DNA from: Megalobrama amblycephala | Lineage: Eukaryota; Chordata; Actinopteri; Cypriniformes; Xenocyprididae | Assembly: GCF_018812025.1 (NCBI RefSeq) | Contig: NC_063049.1 | Location: 15,457,734 to 15,521,733, forward strand | Reading direction: 5' to 3' | Length of the DNA stretch: 64,000 bases | Part shown: positions 31,901 to 45,800 of the stretch, piece after piece | Layout: every line of letters begins with the position of its first letter | Numbering within the stretch: the first letter of the stretch is position 1 | Made by a program: the position numbers and the translations under genes | The notes under the pieces: generated by a model | What the model saw: only the letters and a program-made list of their open reading frames with translations | What the model was told of the DNA's origin: nothing | Database searches by the model: none

Positions 31901-34900
31901 CATAAAGCTTTTCAGCAGATGGAAGCATGAAGTGCTCCAAAATCTCCTGATAGCTAGCTGCATTGACACTGCCCTTGATAAAACACAGTGGACCAACACC
32001 AGCAGCTGACATGGCACCCCAGACCATCACTGACTGTGGGTACTTGACACTGGACTTCAGGCATTTTGGCATTTCCTTCTGCAAAAATTTATAAAACAAA
32101 ACATCCTCTTTAGCACCTTTAAGTGTATTTTTGTAAATAAACAAATTTTGATTTTGAACACACTCCAAAATATATATATATGTTTGTATTGAACATTGAT
32201 AAAGCAACAGCTTTTGTGTGAAACTAAATCATAAAAGTGGTTAAAGGTGCAATATGTAATAATTTTGCAGTAAAATATCCAAAAACCACTAGGCCAATGT
32301 TATATATTTTGTTCACTTGAGTACTTACAATATCCCAAATGTTTCCAACTATTTGTAAATCATGAGCAAATTGCAATTTTAACCAAGGCTCCGGGATGTG
32401 TGAGGAGTCGCCTGTCAATTGCGTCATACCCGCGTTACCCTTAATTTCCGGTTTTATTTTGTAGAAACCATGGAAACACCAAAGATCCTTTAATATATTA
32501 CACGTTTTAATAGACAAGGGAACAACTGTTTTGATATATTTATAGACAGAAAACGAATTGTTGTTATATAGCTCAACACGTTTAGTCTTATTGTTTAAAT
32601 CAATTTTCTTGATTTGTTTGCGAGTACCATGCTTTACCATGCCTCAGAGAAAAACACTATTTTGTGAAGTAGCAAACAGAGCATAATCAGATGCAGCTTT
32701 ATTTTTAGTAAGAGTAATACATAATTTTCTCCATCATACAATACGTTTTAAAATGAATTGCATGCCATTTATCAACACAAGCATCCAACATTTAATATGA
32801 TATTCTAAAATCGATCTAGCTTACTGCAGTGTGTCTCAAACAAGTGTCTCATAGCAGCCGCCGAGCGAACGCACAGAGTAATGTTATAACATAATTTTAA
32901 ACACACTCAAATGTATCTAATAATAAACAGAGCTGTGTTACCTCATACCAAAGAGTATATTTTTTGCTCATACTCATGACCGGAAAAGCGGAAGCAGCGC
33001 CGGCGACTAATAAAAGTTCTGCTGCTCGTGAGGCGTGTGTTGCGCAATCGCTCCAGCGGCCTCGTTCAGCTCCTACAACACTCGGTCCTGCTCTGCTTCA
33101 TACTACAGTAACGTTAATAATCTCATCCATGAACATGATTTGTTCCCCAGTCCTATCCTGATTCTTTTGCACCATCCGATGAGATGGAGACCACGTGTCC
33201 CAAGATTCCTCTCTAAAACTTGGCGTCATCAAGCTACGCCTTTGTTTTGAATAGGCTTCTAGCGACCTCTAGCGGCCAAAATTATTACATATTGTAACTT
33301 TAATTTTGTTTAAAAATCTTATAAATGTATGAGGTGGTGAGGGGGGCCTTTTACCCCACACATGGGGTAAAAAGCACCCAGTATTGATACTAGGGTTGTC
33401 ACGATATTAGATTTTTCACACCACAGTTATTGTGGCCAAAAGATTTCACAAGATATATATATATATCGCAATATCTCCTTGGGGCAGTACAGAGGTGACA
33501 CAGAATGAGAAGTGGAATTAATATATTTAGACAGCATTTGCAATTTTTCTACATAAATTTAATTAAATATTTAAATATGGAATTTTTTTTATAATTCTAA
33601 CTTTTTAAACAAAATGTTCTTTTAAAATGAAATGCCCCGGGTTACTTCACTGTAACTCTGTTCCCTGAAAAGGCAGGAACGAGAAGCTGCTTTATTCAGC
33701 GCTGTGGGAACGTCTTTAGCTGTGTCCAGCTGTGAATATATGTGTTAAACAACGTCAATGAAATTGGCCTATATTTATAGCTGTCACAGACACGCCAGGC
33801 TCTAGCACCCTCCAATCACAGCGCACACCTTCCCCGGAATACTAATCACCGTCACCTGCACCTCATCAGCACGCTCATCACCAGCACTACTTAAGACACT
33901 TACACACACAGTCACATTGTCTGGTCTCGTTTGCATCTATGGACTTACCTGAATGCTTACCTCAAGGACTCATCTTGCTACTTACCTGTACTCCGTGTAC
34001 CCAAGCTCTGCTCCTCGTCTTCGATCTGGTGTGAAGTGTTGTCTGAAGTCATCTACTCCATTCAGCAAGTATCATTCTCAATTGTCACTCTGCAACCACA
34101 AAAGGACAGTGTCATTCTCCATATCATTCATCAGTCACGAACTTGCATCTGTTTACTCACCTGTTGTCATCCATATACTCTGCTTGTGTTCAATAAACTA
34201 CCTGTTAACCTATCTTCTGTCTCCCGGCTGGTCCTATCGTAACAATAGCCTTGCGTTACGTCATTGGAATGCGTCGTGAGCAAGGCTATAATTAGATATG
34301 CCACCTGTACATCAGCAGATATTTTGTCTGAAGAGCAGTCCAGGGACATCTCAGCGCAGCAATGAAGCACAGCTTCTCGTTCCCGCCTTTTCAGGGAACA
34401 GGGTTACAGTGAAGTAACCCGGGGGGTTCCCTTTCAAAGGCTACACTCTAAGCTGCGCTTTATTCAGCGCTGTGGGAACGAGAATACCCACGCCGCTGCA
34501 CTGTGTGTCCGGACCCCCTGGCTGTGAAGTGTGTCACAAAGCGCAGAGAGTCTCAGACACTAGCTTGTGATGTCGACTCAAGGACATGAGAGCCCGGAGT
34601 AACAAACTATAAAATCTTATGAATGTGTGCGGTGTGGACCAACCTGTCCCATCACAAACATGTTGCAAGGGGAGCGCCCCCTGCCAAAGCTCTAGAAAAG
34701 GGAACTCCCCTGGTGGAATGAGCCCTGATACCCATTGGCGAAGTGTGACCACGCGCCTCATAGGCAAGGGCAATAGCATCTCCCACCCAATGTGACAAGG
34801 TCTGTTTCGTGGCGGCCGCACTTGTTATGGCCGCCATGACAAACAAACAGTTGCTCTGACTTACGCCACTGGGTGGTGCGGTGGACATAAGTCTGAAGAG

Positions 34901-37900
34901 CACAGACTGGACACAGTCTGTGAAGTCTCTCCTTATCCGGCGTTGTGAACGGTGGAGGGCAGAAGGCTTCGAGAGTGACTGGATGCAAGGTCGAGAAAGG
35001 TACACAGTAAAATCAACAGTGTTAATCTGCAGTTAACAACAAATAGTGAAAAATACCCCCTAGTGTTGGTGAAAATAATCAGAGTTGAATTCTGCCTCGT
35101 TAAATTTACTCTGTTAAGCTCCGCCCCTTAAGCCAACTCCGAAAACCTGAGTAGAAGTTCTCTTGTCGCCATTTTCTTTTGCCTCGCACTAAAAGGTAAG
35201 TTCTTTTAATTAACTTATTAAAACGTGTTTAATATTTCATGTTAACAATTGGGTAACACTTTAGAATAATGGTCATTAGTTAACATTAGTTAATGTATTA
35301 ACTAACATGAACTAACCTTGAGCAGTTCATTTGTTACTGTATTTGTTCATTTTTGTTAACGTTAGTTAATGAAAAAACAGCTGTTCATGGTTTGTTCATG
35401 TTAGTTCACAGTGCATTAACTAATGTTAACAAGATTTTCATAATGTATTAGTAAATGTTGAAATTAACATTAACAAAGATTAATAAATGCTTTATATGTG
35501 CAGTTCATTATTAGTTCATGTTAACTAATGTAGTTAACTAATGTTAACTAATGACCATTATTCTAAAGTGTTACCAACAATTGTACTAATAATAATGCAG
35601 TTGTATTTTTTTGATCTGGTGTAATTTGGTTTAAACTCAGAAATATCGAATAACTTCGCTGCAAGTCACTAGGCCTATGTTGGAAAAATGTGCTTTTTCG
35701 TCACAATGTGGTAATGATAAAGTTTAAATTATGTCAGTAATCTTACTTAATTTGATTTTAAACATTGATCAGCGAACATAAGCAGAAGCTCAACCAAAAC
35801 TGAATAACACACAAGAACTGTGCTGGTTACGTGCTGCATAACCAGTGAGGTTCATTCTCGTATGTTATGCGATACTTTTGAGCTTCCGGATGAGGTTTGG
35901 TTTTGTGTGTTATTAAGGTTCAGTTGAGCTTCTGCTTATGTTCACTGATCATTGTTTACATGCGATTAAAAACCTGAATTAAATCTGTTCATCATAAGCG
36001 ATCAAGTCTCTTCAGACAATTTGATCTAAACCCCAATTCATATGGATTAGTTTTCCGATGTCTTTATGAACTTTTTGAAGCGTTAAAGTGTCAGTTACAA
36101 AGGCAGTCTATGGAAGGAAATCTGACAGCATTCTGTCATCAAAAATATCATAATTTGTGTTCCAAACAAGAACAAAAGTCTCATGGATTTGGAACGACAT
36201 GAGGGTGAGACTTTTCATTTTGTGGGTGATCTAACCCTTTAAATGTGACTAAGGATTAACTTCATATAGCATTCTTTAAGCAGTGTTGATCTTAAAATGC
36301 TTTTGTTGTTCATCAGGAAAAGCATCATCTTGTTAAGGCCAGAAAAGGCATCTACATCTCAAGTAGGGATATCTTGTCTTCTAGAAGGTTTTTTTTTATT
36401 TACTATTATTTTTATTATTATTTTCTTGTAGTTTTCTTTATTTAACATTAGTCCTCTGCAATTTGCTTGGTTTTCTTAGAGTGAAACAAGCATTGAGGAG
36501 CACCTTCAAGACATCGCTGGAAGTGCTCAGCCCTATCACCTGGCTGTTGAAACCAAGAATTCAGTTCACCAGTTCTTCATTCTTGATCAACATGTCATTC
36601 CATGCAAGTCAGCCTCTTCTTTTGATGCCTTTTGATGAAATTTTTAATGGGATTAATTCACCCAAAAATGAAAATTCTGTCATTAACTCTCCCTCACGCC
36701 GTTCCAAACCCGTAAGACCTTCGTTCATCTTCGAAACACCAATGAAAATATTTTAATGAAGTTTCTGTCCCTCTGTTGACAGTTTACACAACTAGCACAT
36801 TCAAGGCCCCGACAGGTAGTAATGACACATTAAAGTAATCTATGTTACTCTATTGGTTTAACCTCAACTTTATACACGCAATCACACAACAACGACTGCT
36901 TTCATTTCACCAAATCACTCATGCATCGTGGTGCTCTCATGTACGCAAGTCCAGTTTTGTGTTGCTTCATAAAACTGAAGTTAAATCAACAGAGTCACAT
37001 GGGTTACTTTAATGATGTCTTTACTGCTTTTCTGGGCCTTGAAAGTGGTAGTTGTGTAGGCTGTCAATGAAGTGACAGAAGTCTCCCAGATTTCATCAAA
37101 AATTTATTCATTTGTGTTCTGAAAATGAACAAAAGCCTTACAGGTTTAGAATGACATGAGGGTGAGTTAAGGAGAGAATTTTCATTTTTTGGTGAACTAA
37201 CTTTTTAAGGCACACTTTGGTTTTGGCACCATTTATAACACTATTCTACACAAGATGTACACTTTCATTCAGACCACAGTGTACAACAAAGATGTTGGCA
37301 AAGTGGAAGTCTTTGTATTGCTGAGGTTAGAGCAAGGCTGCTTAGCTAGGTGGTTCAACAGATTCTGTACCGCATATAGTGATGTATTGTCATTTCGTGC
37401 AGATGTGACGTATTTTTGTGCATATACGTGTATGTTTCTTGACCCTGACAATGTTTAAATGTTTTAAATGTGATGTCGTTGAACTTGTTTTCTTTTCTGT
37501 TTTGAAAACACCAATTGGGTTTTAAAATTTGATAATTTTTCACTATTACAAATGTAAATAAACTCTACATAAGTGAAATATTAACACTAATCGGAGTTAA
37601 TTTTCCCCTAGTGGTTAAATCTAGTAACACCAAACAGAGTTAATTTCTCCTAGTGTTAAACTCTAGTAACACTATTCAGTGTTGAGCAGCGTTAAATTTT
37701 TACTCAAAAGAGTTAATTTAACTCTGAAAATTTAACACTATGACGAGAGTCAGTTTATCACCAATTCTGAGTGGGACTAAATACACTCGAGCCGAGTGTT
37801 AAATTTGAATCTTATAGAGTTCATTTAACACTGCAAAATTTACTGTGTACCTTCGGCAGAGAGTCAGGATGAGGATGCAAAATAGCTTTCACCATTCCTA

Positions 37901-39808
37901 GGGAAAAGTCTAAGCAGGATGGCACAATGGACAGAGCCTGCAGATCCCCAATTCTTTAGAGAAGTTATAGCCATGAGAAAAAACATTTTTTTAGAGTTAA
38001 CAGCTTATCAAATACTGACTCTAACGGTTCAAAGGGGGTCTCAACCAGGCCCTCCAGGACTATAGCTAGGTCCCATGAAGGGATCCTGGTTCTAGAAGGA
38101 GGCCTAAGCCGCCTGGCCCCTCGAATGAAGCGAGAGAGCAGGACATGCTTGCCCAAAGGCATCCCGTCAACCAGAGCGTGGCAAGCCGAAAGAGCGGCCA
38201 CATAAACCCTGAAAGTGGCGGGGCATGTATCTGTTGATAATTTTCCCTGCAGAAAATCCAGAACTGTAGCAATCTGGCAGTTAACTGGATCTACATTGTG
38301 TGCAATACACCATCTTCCAAAGACACCCCATTTGTTGGCATAACTTTATCTAGTGGAGGGAGCCCTAGCATTAACGGTCTCAATAACATCAGGTGAAAGC
38401 CCTGTGTCCCTCAGTTGGTTCCCCTCAGGGGCCAAACATGAAGGTTTCCACATCTCCGTCAGGGGATGAAATATTGTCCCCTGCACCTGAGACAAAAGGT
38501 CTCTCCCCTTCGGTATCGCCAACTGCCAACTGCGAGCCGTCGAGGAGAGATATCTCCAAGAAACATTATTCCATTCAGCCGACGTGGCGCTATCAGAAAG
38601 AGGCAAGTCCCTTGTTGGCAAAATTTAGCTAGAACTCCTGGGAGCACAGAAACTGGAGGAAACGCATACAGGCGCATTCTGGGCCACGTATGCGCATTAC
38701 ATCCATACCCAGGGGAAGCCGGGTGACTCCGAAAGAAATAGAGTGGACATTGTGCTGCCTGTTGGGGGGTGAAGAGGTCCATGTGTTTCATAAAATCTTT
38801 ACTAGATTTGTTTGACTACCTCGGGTGGAGTTTCCGGACAGATATCTGGGGATATAAATCGCCATGAGGGACAGGAACTTGTCCTGAGCCCAGAGCAGAA
38901 TGTGCTGCACTAGCCTGTCTAGACATCGCAAACGCAGTCCACCCTGGCGATTCAAATTAGAGGCTACCGCAGTAATGTCCACCCGCACATAGGACATGGT
39001 AACCCCTTAACAGGTGGAGGAAGTATTTCAGGGCCAGAAATACAGCTATCAATTCGAGACAATTGATGTGCCAATCAAGATGATGACCTTACCATATCCT
39101 TTTGGACTGGACAGCCACCTAAGGCCGCTCCCCAGCCCGTATGGGAAGCGTCTGTTGTTGGCATCTTGCAACATCAACGCATATAGTGTGGGACCCCAGG
39201 TGAAGAACCGGGGTCTGAGCCACATAGAAAGGGAACGAAGCCGCAGCGCGTAACCCTTACCATAAACTTGGATTTTAGAAAGGGCACGAAGCACTCAGCG
39301 TGTGCCCTTGCCCTTATTTGCCGTGGGGAATTGCTTAGACAAAACCTCTCCACTCTGAGCCACAACTGAAACATCTCATATACAAGAGGCCCATTGGAAT
39401 CACTGAGGACGCTGATGCCATGAGACCTAACATTTCTTGATACTGCAGAACAGTGCAATCTTTGCCTAGACATTGTTCAGGGTGGTTAGAATGTACTCGT
39501 TTGCATTGCAGTTCATGTCAAATCTGACAACGCATCTATAATATGGTTTGTTGAAAACAACAATGTGTAAAACAGACAGAGTTCAGCTAATGTATGTTTC
39601 AGTCGATGGATATGCATTCTGGCTTCCCAGTAGTACTTACCAACAGCAATGATCAAAAAGCACGGACAAAACAGTCACTCTTTGTAAACTTGGTTCGCTA
39701 CAAAAAAAAGCATAATACCGTATGCTTGAATATGAGCAGTCATTTATGCCATGAGCAAGACGCAAAAGAGATCTTGCATGCGCTGTAAGAAGATTTGTGT
39801 GTACACTT

Positions 39809-39895
<87 letters not shown>

Positions 39896-42800
39896 TTGTT
39901 AAAACTATAAATAACAAATTAGTTGTGTTAATCTGTACTGTATTTTCTAGAACCAGCTGTTTCCTGTTTATTTGAATAATTGATCATGTTTATGATTGGA
40001 ATAAATGTAAAATATGCACATAAATACCACTGGTTCATGTTTTCTGAAGTAAATGAAATATGGTCCTGAAAAAGCTTGAGCTTGCTCACTTCGTTCAGGA
40101 TATGCATCGTGATATGCTTTGAGAATGATGTTAAACTTAGTGTGCATTTCCTTGCATGGGAGAAACTGCTCTCGTGCATTTTTTGAATTCTTCACTTTTC
40201 TGTGTTTTAATGTATCAGGCAGTGCAAGGATTGGATCTAAGTAATTTGGAAGTCAGTCCCTCTTGTGAATAATAATCACAATTTAGATTTTACATTAAAA
40301 TGTCACATTCTGTAGCATTTCTTAAACTTTTAGTTTGCTTAAACCAGAAGAATTAAATGGCTAAAAAATTAACCACTTCCCCCTTTGTATTAAAATGAAT
40401 GTATAATATCCTTTTCAAACATGTGCAGTATACAGTGTGTATATGTTAACATCTTTAAAAAAATATGTTTTAGGGTTTCATGACCCCTTAAAGCAGTGGT
40501 CGCCAACCCGTCGATCGCGATCGACCGGTCGATCTTTATCACTGTTCCAGTAGCTCGCGAAAATAACAGAAATATGAGTAGGCTACAAAAATAGCCTACA
40601 TTACATTTCTCCAGTCTTTGTACTGTATTTTTGTATTTATTTTTCTGTTATTTTCGGGAGCTGCTGGGACAGTGATAAAGGTAAACAGCCCACATTATGT
40701 CTGAGTCTGTAAAACGGCCGTAAACAAGAGGCCAGAGACGCTGAAGACGGACGCAAAGAGGAGAAAATTCTGTTGCAGGCAGAGCAGCTCACTGTTCACG
40801 ATGCTCGAAAATATAGGAAGGAAATATAAATATTGAATTAGGGGTGAAGGGTTATATGAATGCATCTCTAAAAGGAATTACTGTCTTCAGAAAAATTGAT
40901 GGCAATGACATTTTATTTTCATATTACCTCCGAATAAAGTAGCTAATTATTAGCGCAGTTCAGCTTTGTTTACAGCGGTAACCAAGGAAACGCTGTGTCA
41001 CTGCTGCTCCATAAGCGCCACCTGCTGTCAGAGAGTGAATTTGCGTCTCATTCAGCCTGTCTGCTGTTTTTGTTTCATGCTTTTTTGTGTAGCATATAAT
41101 TTCACAAAGATAAAGTCAGACCGTTCTGTTTTTGCTTTAAATCTTGAAATTAAATCTCAATTAATTCAAATAAAAAACAACTGCTCATGCAATGTGATAG
41201 CATCTTTGTTTGGATTGTGATTAAAAAGCAGTGGTTCCCTAGTCTGGCTATCACCAGACCAAGCTCAATTTAAAATTGAACATTGGTCTGGAGAGTCTGT
41301 ATGGATTTTCTGCTGCACAAGAGGCGTGATCAACGAGCATTATTCACGCAATTGGATAGTCCTTCAACCAATCAGATCAACGATCCGGGTGACGTACTTT
41401 GCAGAGCGATGCGAAAACTCTATTGGTTTGTAGCATTGATCAGCGGTTTGCAGAAGCAGCAATGGCATCGAGCGATTTTTGCAGGTTGTGCCAAAAACAT
41501 GAAAGTGAGTGGTATTTACACCCAGTCGAGCGATTTGTTTGCTAAACTAAAGAAGTCATTCAGCATCGTCGAGAGTTTAAAAGGCGACTCTGATACTGTT
41601 CTGGTTCAGTGTAAATGAACGCGGAATATAGCCGCCCTAAACTATGTCATTGTCATGACAACCAAAAAGAATCCCAGTCAGCTCAGGCGGCGCGAGATTC
41701 AAGAAGCAGGGAGACGAAACATATAGAGCAAATAATAAAAATATTGTCTACCAACAAGGGGCATTGAAGTAAAAGAGTCCTGTACTCACATCGTGAAGCA
41801 AACCACCAAAATAACAGCAGAGAATCGTCGTGTGTCATCAATTGGCTTTCGCCGTTTGTAATCCTCCTATGAAGAGACTGTCGGATCAACGCTCTGCTAC
41901 GTTTCTCTCAGATAAGGTAAATGCTTAACACAATCGGCGTTACTGTGATTGTGCATTGTTATATTGGAGTGACGGGTAGATCAGATTGAGTTTGAAAACT
42001 GCTTGCCGTCGCTTCTCTATCGTCATCGTGTTATACCCGCCAATAGCGAGCAAGGTGGCTAAGCCAGTCTGTGATTGGTTCCCGCAAAAATGTAAGAGAT
42101 GCAGCAGAATTGAATGTACGGGTTTCCAGACTGAGTTGCCGGGCGAAATCAAATCGCCGGCAGATCAGGCTGGGTTTACCAAATGGCTATGTATTTTTGT
42201 TTATAATAATAATAATAATAATAATAAATATCTGCAACCAGTATCAGAATCGGCCAATTTGCTTGTAAAAATAAATAAATAAATCAGAATCTAAATTGGC
42301 CACGAAAAAAAAAAAACTAAATATTATCTCAGCTGTCTTTTTCTATCAAGTAGATCTTGTCTTTCATAAAGGTCGAGGTCAGGGATCTTGGGCTTAAAAA
42401 GGTTGGTGACCACTGCCTTAAAGGAACGTTATCAGAAAGGAAGCTGGAAGTTGAGTCTCTGTGGCTGTTAATGAGCTCACACAAATGAAAATTCTGTCAT
42501 CATACACATTCTTATATCATTCTGAATCTGTATGACTTTTTTTATTTTGTGAAACATAACTTGGTTTTTTTTTGTCCTAACAATGGAAGTCAATGGTAAC
42601 CAAAAATATCTTCTTTAGTTCTGCAGAACAAAGAAAGTCCCTTTTAAGGTTCTCTAGTCACTAGGAATTGCCAAAAACTGCTTTGTGCTTGCCCAACTGA
42701 ACATCTCCATGTACAGTGTTTGCTAATTCATGTATTGTGTGCTTTTTTTTTTATAAAGGTGTAAAGGTCATTGGTCATGATACAGCAGTCATATATGGAG

Positions 42801-45800
42801 AGAACGCCACTTTGTTGTGCCAGCTGACTGACACTGATGATAGTTTAACTCGTATTATATGGAAGAAAAAGACACAAGAACACCCTGAAGAGAAGATCTT
42901 CTTTGGTATTCGTCCAGGTAACAAAATTGATGAGCCAAATGGATTGAGAGGCAGAGTACAATTTATTGGGAACTTTGAAGAGAAAAATGGATCAATTCAG
43001 CTGCTCAGAATGAGACTTCTGGATGATGGGATCTACACATGTGTTTTCAATCTATTTCCCAGTGGGTCATATGAGACTGACATCAATGCCACAGTTTTGG
43101 GTATGGCAGCTTGATCATGTTTGTTTTTTGTTTTTTTCTCTCCTCTCTCTGATTTACAGCAATGACATAATGCCTACATACTAGAGTATATGCATTATAT
43201 CTGTTTTGACTTCCAAACAACTCAATTATTTAAAATAATTTTTGCTTACATAACATATTTAAAAGGCTTTACTACTATGAAAATTGCTTGTTCTAGCTAA
43301 ATTTGTAAAAGTGATATTTTATGCTTTTAGTGGTTATGAGAAGACCAAGAGCAGACTAAGTTATTTTAGTCAGTTTTCACTGTCCACAATGAATGATTAT
43401 ATTTTTCTTTTTTTCTTTTTCAAATTTAGTTCGTCCTGTGGTTAATGTGAAAGGGGAGGAGCCTATTGCTGGTTATTTAAAGGCAACATTAGCGTCATGC
43501 TTGGCCTCTAATGCATGGCCTGCAGCAGAAGTGATGTGGAGATTAGGAGATCTGGAAAACTCTCTGAGGACTGAAACCAATCATACAGTGCACCCCAATG
43601 GGACCATTACTGTTGTGTCCTACCTGCTTGGTGTCCCATTCACACATTTAAACGAAAAGTACGTCCAGTGTGTGGTGAAACACAACACCCTAAGAGAAGA
43701 CCTTGTACTGAACTACACAATAAACATCCACTGTAAGTATGTGGTGTTTCAACCAACAACAATCACCGTTATATACTTTTTATATATAAAATTAAAACTT
43801 CATTTCCTAAATGCAGTTCTCTATTTAAAACAAAGACTTTTTATTGAAGATTAATTGATTGTTTTTTTGTTTTGGATTACAGTGCTTCCCACAGGTTTGA
43901 AATGTACTTGTGGTGGTAGCCGTAGTCTACTACATGTGACAAACAAACAATGTGTGATTTTTAACAGTATTTTTATTTATTGAAATTAATTTTAATTAAA
44001 TAACATATTACATTTAATTACATACTACTATTATGCATTATTATGCATTGTAAATTATGCAAAATTACAGCATTTAAATGGTTATCCTTTTCCTATGTTC
44101 TCCTTGCTGTCATATAGTGTCTCTCTCAGTGAATGGGACACAGATTTTACTAGTAAAATTTATAAAATGAATAATATATGTGTCAAATAATGTTCTTAGT
44201 CTTTTCTTCCTGTGGGGGAGACTACAATAATTTACTATGAATTAAATGGAAATCAAATTAAATACAATTTATAGTGTAACTAAAATACCAATAATGCCCA
44301 AAAGAAAAAACTTAGCGTGTGGTTTCATTATCTTGCGCGGACATAAAAGTGTAAGAGGATAAAAATAATAAAAGCAAAATGTGTCTTCAAATATACTTGG
44401 GCGGCCGTTATTATACGTAGGTGGCCCGCCCAAGTAAAGTCTATGTGTGGGAAGCACTGTATTTTAAATAAAATCTTCAGTTATTACAGCTAAAAAATAG
44501 GGGATGAAGATGACCATAAAGACACATTTTTGCTTTCTTTGTGGCACAGAAACTAAGAGTATGCTAAAAACTATAATGAAGAAATTATGCATTAACATGA
44601 ACTTACATTCCAGTAAACAAGTCATTCAGTAGCTGCTCTGAAGGATTCTGTGAGATCATTTAGAAAATGATTTGTCAGACTGGTTCAAACTGGCAAACTC
44701 CAGTCTTTTTGAATGATTCTATAAAAGAACCAGCTCATAAGAGTCATTTTTGAATCACCCTACACAGGTTGTGCTCTGTGTTTGTTTTGTGTACGGTAAT
44801 AAGGAACATCACTTGTTAATTAAATTTGAGAACATATGTTTTTGCACATTTCTGACATGGCATGAAGGCATCACTACTCTCAAAACTCTTAAAACGTATG
44901 GCTTAGATTGTCATGTTTTCCTGTGAACCTTTACTTAATGAAATGTTTCAGTTTCACATACAGTAAATACTGTTTATTGATATATAGTTATTTTTTGCTA
45001 CTTAATTTCTTTTCCTAGATCCTCCAGGGTCAGTGGTTATAATTCCTGACAGTCCAACAAATGCTAAAGAATTCCAGTGTAAAGTGGATAGTAACCCAGA
45101 ACCAACCAACTATACCTGGACTAGGTAATATATATAAATAAATCAGCAAATAAAAAAGCACACAGTTCTAAATAAACTTTTGATTGGAGAAGCTTTCATA
45201 ATTTCAGCCAAATGTTTTTTTTTGTTGTTGTTTTTTTTTCTTTTCTGTTTTAGTGCACAATGATGTCTGTAAGGACTGCAAATTTTCTTCCTTTTATTCT
45301 CATTTGTATTATATTTCAGCACTGAATTTTGCATTTCCATTTGTTTACTTTAACTTTAGGTGGAAATCAGACAGATAATTAGTAATAAGGTAATACGTTA
45401 TTGAATCAAATTCATGTTGTGTAAGTCACTAAACATCTTTATCTTAGTGGCAGTTGATATTCTCTAAAGCCAGTGGTTCTCAAACTGGGGTATGTGAGGC
45501 GACAGTACATGAACAAAATGTTGTATTTAGCCATTCTTTTAATTCTTCCCCAACTTAAAATAACATTAAAACCCAGCATGCATTTTTAACAGGTACAATG
45601 CTGTAAATATATGACTCCAATCAAAATACCACATCTTTTGCGGTCAAAACTTAGTGCATCCAGTGGTGTAGTCTACGTGATACGTAGGTGTATACCCACT
45701 AGGAAAGGTCAAGGATTTCCGTATACCCCTTTTAAAAAAAGCGAGGATATGTAACCATCCAATAAATTGCAATAACCTTTGTTCTTTGTTGCTTTTGACA

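Larger units (their letters stand above)
35001..37849. mobile_element. TA-flanked 2845-bp TIR element inserted in the DIRS recombinase
   Basis: CACAGTAAAATCAACAGTGT at 35003 faces ACACTGCAAAATTTACTGTG ending at 37847. TA occurs on both sides, as in Tc1/mariner-type insertion. The right half holds many GTGTTAAA/GAGTTAATTTAAC subterminal repeats. It interrupts the DIRS recombinase exactly (coding resumes on each side). Inside are a hAT MITE (35252-35575), an inverted pair at 35770-35958 and a TTAA MITE (36648-37204). No transposase. Confidence 0.7.
33637..39475 (-). mobile_element. DIRS retrotransposon in intron 1, minus strand, split by insertions
   Basis: The terminal region at 33637-34430 contains inverted copies of GGGTTACTTCACTGTAAC and CTGTTCCCTGAAAAGGC (33650-33690 against 34372-34415) plus the repeated GCTTTATTCAGCGCTGTGGG. 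Tyrosine recombinase lies at 34530-34995 and 37858-38620, RNase H/RT end at 38460-39475, all on the minus strand. The 5' half (gag, RT) is missing. It carries the solo gypsy LTR and a 2.85-kb TA-flanked insertion. Confidence 0.8.

Noticed and set aside
43733..43854. Read-through extension of exon 3 as coding
   Set aside because: The open frame continues into the intron by chance; GTAAGT at 43733 and phase match to exon 4 show the real boundary.
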